Source of the DNA: ECT2AJA-044 sp965658225
GTDB taxonomy: Bacteria; Bacteroidota; Bacteroidia; Flavobacteriales; ECT2AJA-044
DNA length: 5,260 bases
NCBI GenBank assembly: GCA_965658225.1
Contig: CBFHRK010000107.1
Span: 1 to 5,260 of the forward strand
Reading direction: 5' to 3'
Of this stretch, positions 1 to 5,260 are shown piece by piece; position 1 is the stretch's first letter, and the number at the start of each line of letters is the position of its first letter. The translations under genes were made by a program, and so were the position numbers. Under the pieces are notes generated by a model. It saw nothing but the letters and a program-made list of their open reading frames with translations, searched no databases and had not been told where the DNA came from.

Positions 1-1061
1 CCGATTTCGCTAAAAAGTCGAGAGGTGAACAGTTCTTTTTTGTGAACAACCGATTCATCAAAAACAACTACCTACACCACGCTGTTCAAATTGCCTTTGA
101 AGGACTTCTAGCCGGAGGCTATCACCCTTCCTATTTTCTTTTCCTACAAATTGATCCCGCTCGGATCGATGTAAACATTCACCCAACCAAAACAGAAATT
201 AAGTTCGATGACGATCGAACTATTTATGCCATATTGCGATCTGCGGTAAAAAAGTCTTTAGGTCAGTACAGCATTGCTCCGAGCTTGGATTTTGATCGTG
301 AAACCAGCTTCGACGATATTCCCTTAAAGCCCAATGGCCCCGTTCGACCACCGAGTATTGAAGTGGATCCAAGCTTCAATCCTTTTCAATCGAGACCGAA
401 GACCGAGCATAAAAATCAATTCGATTGGACAGAAGCCTATCAGTTCGATGAGCCAAACCAACCATCCAATAAGGAACTCGAATTCGAAGGGACTCAATCG
501 ACGACCATAGCGTATCAACTGCACAATAAATACATTCTGACCCACATCAAAACAGGGTTCATGGTCATCGATCAAAACAGGGCGCATCAAAGAATTTTAT
601 ATGAGCAGTTTTTAAAAAGACTCGAAAACCAAAGCAGTCTTTCCCAGCAGTTACTCTTTGAGCAAACGCTGGAAATGACCGCTGGAAACCGAGCTATTTT
701 AACTTCCCTCGAAAATCAATTGGCTACTTTAGGTTTCGATATTGAACCTTTTGGTCCTCAAACCGTAGTAATACGTGGGATTCCGGCCGGATTAAAAGAA
801 ACGAATGCGGCCGCCGTTTTAGAAGGAATCATTGAAGACGCCAAACACAATCGAGACGATCTCACCTCGGGCAATTTGGATACCTTAGCTAAATTCATGG
901 CTCGTAATATGGCGGTCAAAAGTGGAATACGACTCGAAAAAGAAGAAATGCATCAAATTGTAGATGAACTGTTCGCTTGTCATCAGCCCTCTGCCGCACC
1001 CAACGGAAAAACGGCTTTAATCACACTGACCTTAGAAGAGCTCGATAAACGATTTCAATAA
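1..1061 (+). CDS. mutL: DNA mismatch repair protein MutL, 3' part (5' end outside window)
   Basis: MutL couples mismatch recognition by MutS to strand incision and removal in the cytoplasm. The reading frame is open from position 3, so the GTG at 42 is an internal Val codon and not a start. The 352 visible residues begin inside the N-terminal GHKL/transducer half with GEQFFFVNNRFIK (about residues 9-21), a typical MutL strand. DVNIHPTKTEIKF (56-68) is the conserved MutL/PMS signature with the transducer lysine. A polar linker (about 94-160) leads to the C-terminal dimerisation domain (about 165-352). There DQNRAHQRILYE (190-201) sits where endonuclease-type MutLs have DQHAxxExxxxE, so the His, Ala and first Glu are replaced. 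QQLLFE (215-220) lies where the beta-clamp motif is expected. The C-terminal APNGKT (332-337) replaces CPHGRP. From family size, roughly 260-280 N-terminal residues are missing, including the ATP-binding motifs. The stop codon directly abuts the next ATG. Identification is firm; lack of nuclease activity is inferred. Confidence 0.97.
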   Translation, partial: DFAKKSRGEQFFFVNNRFIKNNYLHHAVQIAFEGLLAGGYHPSYFLFLQIDPARIDVNIHPTKTEIKFDDDRTIYAILRSAVKKSLGQYSIAPSLDFDRETSFDDIPLKPNGPVRPPSIEVDPSFNPFQSRPKTEHKNQFDWTEAYQFDEPNQPSNKELEFEGTQSTTIAYQLHNKYILTHIKTGFMVIDQNRAHQRILYEQFLKRLENQSSLSQQLLFEQTLEMTAGNRAILTSLENQLATLGFDIEPFGPQTVVIRGIPAGLKETNAAAVLEGIIEDAKHNRDDLTSGNLDTLAKFMARNMAVKSGIRLEKEEMHQIVDELFACHQPSAAPNGKTALITLTLEELDKRFQ

Positions 1062-1064
1062 ATG
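1059..1064 (+). other. Stop-start junction TAAATG between mutL and rhomboid copy 1
   Basis: The mutL stop TAA is followed at once by the ATG of the first rhomboid, with no spacer. The upstream 20 nt contain no purine-rich Shine-Dalgarno element, as is common in Bacteroidota. The arrangement suggests that the same ribosome, or local re-initiation, serves both genes, and that the four plus-strand genes share one transcript. Together with the 2-nt spacer (1806-1807) and 6-nt spacer (2687-2692), there is no room for a terminator between the genes. Confidence 0.6.
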
Positions 1065-1805
1065 AACTACCAACCTACTCGGTTCAACATACTTCCCGAA
1101 GTCATTAAAAATCTGTTGATTATTAATGGACTCTTTTTTCTGGGCTCTATCGTTCTGGAAAGCACGTTTGGAATCGATGTGAATAGACTGCTCGGACTCT
1201 ATGTGCCCGGGTCTGTGCATTTCCGCCCGTATCAAATTGTGACACATATGTTCATGCACGGCAATTTAGGGCATGTGTTTTTCAATATGTTCGCCCTTTG
1301 GATGTTCGGGAATATGCTCGAAAATGTTTGGGGCGGCAAACGGTTTTTAATCTACTATTTTGCCACAGGCCTTGGAGCTGCGGCCATTCATTTGGGCTGG
1401 AACTATTTTGAACTCATGCAGGCGGTACAAGGTGTGAGTCCCGAACAAATTCAAAACATCATTGCCAATGGCACCAATGTACTCATGACCGGGCAAAACT
1501 ACGCGGACCCACAATTGGCAAAACTCAACCTCATCTACAACATACCAACCGTTGGGGCTTCCGGAGCCGTATTTGGAATTCTACTAGCCTACGGAATGCT
1601 CTTCCCCGACACCCGTATCTATTTATATTTCGCCTTCCCAATCAAAGCCAAGTACTTCGTAATTGGTTACGGACTTCTGGAGTTATACAACGGTATTGCA
1701 AATGATCCTTCGAGTAATGTCGCACACTTCGCACACCTTGGAGGAATGCTCTTCGGATTTATATTAATCAAGTACTGGCAAAATAAATACGGGCACCGTT
1801 ACTAA
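1062..1805 (+). CDS. Rhomboid family intramembrane serine protease (copy 1, long TM3-TM4 loop)
   Basis: Rhomboids are polytopic membrane proteases that cut substrate transmembrane helices with a Ser-His dyad. In this 247-residue protein the catalytic serine is S167 in GASGAVFG and the catalytic histidine is H225 in AHFAHLGG. H71 and N75 in GHVFFNM form the HxxxN oxyanion-side motif of TM2, so all core residues are present. Six membrane segments can be drawn by hydrophobicity: about 18-36, 69-87, 95-114, 163-181, 186-206 and 220-238, which is the basic bacterial six-helix core. About 48 polar residues (114-161) separate TM3 and TM4, just ahead of the catalytic serine. This loop should be periplasmic, by analogy with GlpG. 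The ATG at 1062 follows the mutL stop with no spacer and no Shine-Dalgarno motif, suggesting translational coupling. Substrate is unknown. Copy 2 follows after 2 nt. Confidence 0.95.
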   Translation: MNYQPTRFNILPEVIKNLLIINGLFFLGSIVLESTFGIDVNRLLGLYVPGSVHFRPYQIVTHMFMHGNLGHVFFNMFALWMFGNMLENVWGGKRFLIYYFATGLGAAAIHLGWNYFELMQAVQGVSPEQIQNIIANGTNVLMTGQNYADPQLAKLNLIYNIPTVGASGAVFGILLAYGMLFPDTRIYLYFAFPIKAKYFVIGYGLLELYNGIANDPSSNVAHFAHLGGMLFGFILIKYWQNKYGHRY

Positions 1806-1807
1806 TC

Positions 1808-2686
1808 ATGGCAGGTATTATTGACGAACTCAAAGACAGTTTTCGCTCCGGCGACATGCTCACTCGATTGATTTACATCAATGTAGGAGTCTTCCTCTTG
1901 GTGAATATTCTCATGGTTTTCGGATTCTTCGCGAATTCCGATTGGTCTATTGTTTCCTGGTTTACCGTTCCGGCCGCGCCAGGCCGATTAATTACACAGC
2001 CATGGGGCCTTATCACTTACATGTTTTTGCACGAAGGCTTTTTCCATCTTTTATTCAATATGGTTTGGCTCTATTTCGGAGGTAAAATATTTCTGGAATA
2101 CCTCAATCCCAAAAAGCTCCTGAGTGTTTATTTGCTCGGTGGATTGGCGGGCGCTGCTTTGTATATTCTCGCCTACAACTTATTCCCGGTATTTGCCAAT
2201 GAATTAGCTTATTCTCAGGCATTGGGTGCCTCGGCGGCGGTTCTTGCCATACTCATTGCCATTGCCACCTTCGTACCTGATTATACGGTTCGACTTTTTT
2301 TAATCGGCACGGTTAAATTAAAGCACATCGCCATTTTCTCGGTGGTGCTCGATTTACTTTCTATTCCGCAAGGAAATGCCGGCGGGCACATCGCGCATTT
2401 GGGCGGGGCATTGTTCGGTTTTCTTTACGCGCGGCAGTTGCAAAAGGGTTCCAACCTAGCGGTTGGATTTGAAAAGTTGCTCGATAACTTTTTTTCCCTG
2501 TTTAAACCAAAGCCAAAGATGCGCACGGCCTACAAAGCAAAAACACGTACCGAACAAGAGTTTCACGAACGAAAAGCAAGCGAAAAAGCTACCTTAGATA
2601 AGATCCTCGATAAAATATCGGCTTCGGGTTACGATAGCCTCACGAAAGCCGAGAAGGAGTTTCTGTTTAAAATGAACAACGATTAA
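1808..2686 (+). CDS. Rhomboid family intramembrane serine protease (copy 2, DUF6576-like C-terminal tail)
   Basis: This is a second rhomboid of 292 residues, clearly diverged from copy 1 and not a recent duplicate. An N-terminal amphipathic stretch (about 1-19) precedes six predicted membrane segments near 21-41, 68-90, 104-124, 138-156, 161-184 and 193-212. The catalytic pair is S142 in GASAAVLA and H197 in HIAHLGG; H80 and N84 in FHLLFNM supply the HxxxN motif. The residue after the serine is Ala, where most rhomboids have Gly (GxSG). The TM3-TM4 loop is short (about 12-15 residues), unlike copy 1. After the membrane core comes a basic soluble tail (213-292). Its end, with LDKILDKISASGYDSL followed by a KAEKEFL segment (263-287), matches my recollection of the DUF6576 module found on Bacteroidota rhomboids; it should be cytoplasmic. 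The start ATG lies 2 nt after the copy 1 stop. The family call is strong; activity and substrate are unknown. Confidence 0.94.
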   Translation: MAGIIDELKDSFRSGDMLTRLIYINVGVFLLVNILMVFGFFANSDWSIVSWFTVPAAPGRLITQPWGLITYMFLHEGFFHLLFNMVWLYFGGKIFLEYLNPKKLLSVYLLGGLAGAALYILAYNLFPVFANELAYSQALGASAAVLAILIAIATFVPDYTVRLFLIGTVKLKHIAIFSVVLDLLSIPQGNAGGHIAHLGGALFGFLYARQLQKGSNLAVGFEKLLDNFFSLFKPKPKMRTAYKAKTRTEQEFHERKASEKATLDKILDKISASGYDSLTKAEKEFLFKMNND

Positions 2687-2692
2687 ACCCTC

Positions 2693-3760
2693 GTGAATAA
2701 GTACCGCTGGATCGATAAGTTGCTTCTGCCGCTCACATGGATTTCTGTGTTGGCGTTGTTGTTTTCCTATCTAGCCTATTTCATAAAGCCTTCTCTTTTT
2801 GTAAGTGTAAGCTTTTTGGGGCTTGCCTACCCCATTCTGCTGCTAGTCGCATTACTCTGGTTCTTGTTTTGGCTCTTCCGTTTTAAACGAATCCTGATTA
2901 TTCCCTTGATTGCAGTCCTTATGGGATGGGGGCAATTGTCGGCCTATTTTCCCTGGGGTGGAAACCAATCGCTGCCCAACGGTAGTCAAAACCTTCGTGT
3001 TACATCCTTGAACAGCCGCTTTTTTGATCAGAGTTACTGGGATCCCGACCACGATCTGCTCGGAGAACTCGACAAGTTTTTTCGTGCCGAACAGGCACAT
3101 ATTATCGCGCTGCAAGAGTTTAACCCCAGCCGTAAAATACCCACCCTCGAAAATAAAGAGTACACGCAAACCCGTGGAAAAAGTAAGTTGGCCATCTATT
3201 CCAAACTACCCATTGTTAATAGCGGCGATCGAGTTTTTCCCGATCACATATCGTACGGAAGCAATGGTTTCCAATGGATCGATGTGCTCTTTGCCGGAGA
3301 TACATTGCGCATCTACAATTGCCACATTAGCTCGAATCAATTAGAGCACAGTCAAGTCGAATTGATTGAAAAGGTAGATGAAATTACTACCGAAAAAATC
3401 AACTCGAAATGGGGCGCCATGTACACCTTGCTCAAAACGGGCTTTCTATTTCGCGAAAAGCAAATTGAAGAACTTAAAGAGCATATCGGTTTAAGTCCCT
3501 ACCCCGTGCTCATCGTTGGCGATTTTAATGACACTCCGACCAGCTATGCCTACAAGCAAATGACCGAAACCCTTACAGATGCCTATCGTTCTCATGGCCG
3601 AGGTTGGGGAAAAACCTATCGGAAAAGTTTAATTCCCCTTCGAATCGATTATCATTTTCACGACGAGTTCCTAGAATCGAATTTTGTGAAAGTAAAGAAG
3701 GTAAAGATATCAGATCACTACCCGCTGGTGGGGCACTACTCGTGGAGCTTCAAGGATTAA
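2693..3760 (+). CDS. Membrane-anchored endonuclease/exonuclease/phosphatase (EEP) family protein
   Basis: EEP enzymes (DNase I, exonuclease III, sphingomyelinase and phosphatase relatives) cleave phosphodiester or phosphomonoester bonds with a metal ion. This 355-residue protein has three hydrophobic segments (about 11-30, 37-62, 67-86), then an EEP domain (about 100-350). Family landmarks are all present: N107 in TSLNSR, E142 in ALQEFN (metal ligand), H211 in YNCHISS, D277 and N279 in VGDFND, D319 in LRIDYHF, and D341-H342 in KISDHYP. Basic residues near the N-terminus (K3, R5, K9) and at 63-66 (RFKR) favour a cytoplasmic N-terminus. With three helices that would place the catalytic domain in the periplasm (inference). 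The GTG at 2693 is chosen because it lies 6 nt after the previous stop in the same frame, and the next in-frame ATG (codon 77) would delete two membrane helices. The substrate, whether DNA, lipid or phosphoester, cannot be told from sequence. The 3' end overlaps the convergent gene by 11 nt. Confidence 0.92.
   Translation: MNKYRWIDKLLLPLTWISVLALLFSYLAYFIKPSLFVSVSFLGLAYPILLLVALLWFLFWLFRFKRILIIPLIAVLMGWGQLSAYFPWGGNQSLPNGSQNLRVTSLNSRFFDQSYWDPDHDLLGELDKFFRAEQAHIIALQEFNPSRKIPTLENKEYTQTRGKSKLAIYSKLPIVNSGDRVFPDHISYGSNGFQWIDVLFAGDTLRIYNCHISSNQLEHSQVELIEKVDEITTEKINSKWGAMYTLLKTGFLFREKQIEELKEHIGLSPYPVLIVGDFNDTPTSYAYKQMTETLTDAYRSHGRGWGKTYRKSLIPLRIDYHFHDEFLESNFVKVKKVKISDHYPLVGHYSWSFKD
3750..3760. other. 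11-nt tail-to-tail overlap of two convergent coding regions
   Basis: The plus-strand EEP gene ends with TAA at 3758-3760, and the minus-strand substrate-binding protein gene ends with TGA at 3752-3750, so the last codons of each are shared. No GC-rich hairpin followed by a T run is visible on either strand around the overlap. Each transcript must therefore end inside the opposite gene or by a factor-dependent route. Confidence 0.85.
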
Positions 3761-5260
3761 TTCGCACCGTTTTTAAATCCAATAAATTCAATGCATTCGG
3801 CGGCAGTCCCCGTACGTTTTTCCGTGTAAATCGAAGTATTTCATCATAGTACAACGGAATAATCGGCGCTTCATGCATCAGAAGCGAATCCATTCGCTGG
3901 TAATACGTAAATCGGACCGAATCATTGACAACAAGCTGAGCTTCGTCGTACCATCGATCAAATTGATTGTTGCTGAAATGGGTGTAATTGGGACCATTAG
4001 GAGCTGCGTTTTTACTGTAAAATAAAGCGAGGTAATTTTCCCCATCGGGATAATCAGCAATCCAGCTCGCTCGAAAAAATGGCGTTTTACTCGTAGCCAT
4101 CATTTGCCTTAAGGTAGATGGCGGAAGCACTTCAATTTGAACGGGAATGCCCAATTTCGTCCATTGCGCTTGCATGTATTCACATAAATCGAGGTAACTC
4201 GCGTTTGTCTGAAGCTTAATTTCGGGCAAGTCTCCATTCTTTTCGATGCGTTTTAGAATGGCCCGAACCGAATCGGGTTGATACGAATAGCCCTCAACCT
4301 TTGTATCGTCGAATCCAGGAATTCCTCGAGGTATGAATCCGGCCGAGGCAGGCCGGCCAATATTATTTCGCAAATAGCGCATCATTTCGACCCGATCGAA
4401 ACCGTAATTAAGCGCCCGTCGAAGATCTCTATTTTTCAAAGCACCAATTTGCTGGTTGCTATCCACTACAATCCCGAGGTATTCTGTATTCAAATAAGGA
4501 ATAGAAGTGAGCCGGAATTCCTTGGCGTATTTATCTTGGAGTTCTCCATCGTAGGTGAGTAATTCATCTTTATAACTAGCGTCGAGGCCCGATAAAAAGT
4601 CGAGATTACCTTTAATCAGTTCTAAAAAAGCCGCCTGCTTATCGGGGACAAAAGTTATGGCAACAGCTTCTAAAAAAGGGAGACTGGCGCCTTGAGCATC
4701 TTTTTCAAAATAGAAGGGGTTTTTGCGAAAAACCAACTTTTGATTGAGCGACCATAGCTTGAAGTAAAAGGGCCCCGTACCCACCGGTTCATCGCGTAAA
4801 TTAAATTGTGCCGAAGTATCGAGCTCCATCGGTACAACAGAGAAGTACTTCACAGATAGTAGGCTTAAAAAAGCTGGGAACGATTTTTTAAGCTCGATTT
4901 GAAAGGTGGTGTCGTTCAATGCTTTATAGCTCTTGATGGGCTCCATTACCCAAGCACCTGGAGCTGCTAACGCTGCTGATTGTAATCGATCGAAACTGTA
5001 AGTAAAATCAGAGGCCACCACCGCTCTACCCTTTTCAGTGGCCGGATCGGAATGTCCAGAACCAAAAACTGGATGTGCGTGGAAGTTTACATCGGTCCGA
5101 AGGTGAAAAGTGTACTGTATGCCACTCGAATCTACTTCCCACGACTTGGCCAGTGCTGGAGTTACGGTCAGATTAGAGTCGAGTCCGACCAGTCCATTAT
5201 ACAACTGATGGGTAGCCCAAATAAGCGCTTGATTGCGGGCAAAAGCCGGATCGAGGGTGC
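3750..5260 (-). CDS. ABC transporter substrate-binding protein, family 5 (DppA/OppA-type), 3' part
   Basis: These proteins capture oligopeptides (in relatives nickel, opines or heme) outside the inner membrane and deliver them to an ABC permease. The reading frame stays open to the right edge (complete codons from 5258). The TTG at 5204-5202 is therefore an internal Leu codon, and the start plus any signal peptide are outside the window. The 502 visible residues start with TLDPAFARNQALIWATHQLY, the typical beginning of the mature lobe I. Family signatures follow: YTFHLRTDVNFH and ASDFTYSFDR in the first 90 residues, PVGTGPF in lobe I, NRDLRRALNYGFDR in lobe II, WIADYPDGENYLALF, and the C-terminal return strand with APIIPLYYDEILRF. 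Full-length members have roughly 530-560 residues, so only about 30-60 are missing. The stop is TGA at 3752-3750. No permease or ATPase gene lies downstream, because the convergent operon ends there. The family is certain; peptide specificity is a guess. Confidence 0.95.
   Translation of the reverse strand, partial: TLDPAFARNQALIWATHQLYNGLVGLDSNLTVTPALAKSWEVDSSGIQYTFHLRTDVNFHAHPVFGSGHSDPATEKGRAVVASDFTYSFDRLQSAALAAPGAWVMEPIKSYKALNDTTFQIELKKSFPAFLSLLSVKYFSVVPMELDTSAQFNLRDEPVGTGPFYFKLWSLNQKLVFRKNPFYFEKDAQGASLPFLEAVAITFVPDKQAAFLELIKGNLDFLSGLDASYKDELLTYDGELQDKYAKEFRLTSIPYLNTEYLGIVVDSNQQIGALKNRDLRRALNYGFDRVEMMRYLRNNIGRPASAGFIPRGIPGFDDTKVEGYSYQPDSVRAILKRIEKNGDLPEIKLQTNASYLDLCEYMQAQWTKLGIPVQIEVLPPSTLRQMMATSKTPFFRASWIADYPDGENYLALFYSKNAAPNGPNYTHFSNNQFDRWYDEAQLVVNDSVRFTYYQRMDSLLMHEAPIIPLYYDEILRFTRKNVRGLPPNALNLLDLKTVRINP

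Noticed and set aside
42..44. GTG as a possible start of a 339-residue protein
   Set aside because: The frame is open to the left edge and encodes conserved MutL residues before it (GEQFFF), so this is an internal Val codon.
324..590. 88-residue hydrophobic minus-strand frame
   Set aside because: Antisense to the MutL linker and C-terminal domain; hydrophobicity is an artefact of reading Asp/Asn/Glu-rich codons backwards.
1032..1259. 75-residue minus-strand frame across the mutL-rhomboid junction
   Set aside because: Antisense to two well-supported coding regions and without any family signal.
2852..3169. 105-residue minus-strand open frame
   Set aside because: Antisense to the EEP gene, with a composition unlike a real protein and no family resemblance; the plus-strand frame carries all the EEP motifs.
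3024..3344. 106-residue plus-strand open frame
   Set aside because: Out-of-frame shadow inside the EEP gene, with no start context or recognisable domain.
3716..3739. Direct repeat CACTAC about 18 nt apart
   Set aside because: Explained by the codons for His-Tyr in DHYP and GHYS of the EEP C-terminus.
3754..3780. Inverted repeat GGATT...AATCC after the EEP stop as a terminator
   Set aside because: Only 5 bp, AT-rich, with a loop of about 17 nt and no following T run.
3604..3849. Plus-strand open frame spanning the convergent junction
   Set aside because: Runs out of frame through the EEP 3' end and antisense to the binding protein; no conserved features.
4340..4358. GC-rich repeat GGCCG-AGGCA-GGCCGGCC
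   Set aside because: Encodes the ordinary GRPASAG stretch of the binding protein; chance repeat of Gly/Ala/Pro codons.
4278..4562. 94-residue plus-strand frame
   Set aside because: Antisense shadow of the binding protein gene, whose frame is intact throughout.
5202..5204. TTG as start of the minus-strand binding protein
   Set aside because: Upstream codons in the same frame encode the conserved TLDPAFARNQALIWATHQ segment up to the window edge; the true start is outside.

Overview
This window looks like a piece of a Bacteroidota chromosome, most like a Flavobacteriales or Cryomorphaceae-type genome. I infer this from protein style (Bacteroidota-type MutL, rhomboid and peptide-binding protein sequences), from gene starts without Shine-Dalgarno motifs, and from a GC content in the mid-40s percent (estimated from a few lines). 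No rRNA, tRNA, CRISPR array, insertion sequence, integrase or phage gene is visible. Coding density is essentially 100%: the only non-coding bases are 2 nt and 6 nt spacers, so no gene-free stretch needs separate description.

Layout. Positions 1-3760 hold four plus-strand genes packed as an apparent operon: the 3' part of mutL (the 5' end lies off the left edge), two different rhomboid-family intramembrane serine proteases in tandem, and a membrane-anchored endonuclease/exonuclease/phosphatase (EEP) protein with a GTG start. The junctions are TAA directly followed by ATG (0 nt), 2 nt and 6 nt. Positions 3750-5260 hold the minus-strand 3' part of a family 5 (DppA/OppA-type) ABC-transporter substrate-binding protein, whose N-terminus lies off the right edge. 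The two blocks converge and their coding ends overlap by 11 nt.

How the genes may work together. MutL is the mismatch-repair matchmaker. The three genes after it encode membrane proteins, and topology suggests that both the rhomboid active sites and the EEP catalytic domain face the membrane or periplasm. There is no obvious biochemical link to mismatch repair, so co-transcription for expression reasons is the simplest reading. The substrate-binding protein belongs to a separate, convergent unit for peptide (or nickel/opine-like) uptake.

I see no new multi-gene system here. The points most worth a second look are the degenerate endonuclease motifs of this MutL, the division between the two rhomboids (one with a long loop next to the active site, one with a GASA instead of GASG serine motif plus a soluble tail), and the 11-nt tail-to-tail gene overlap with no recognisable terminator.
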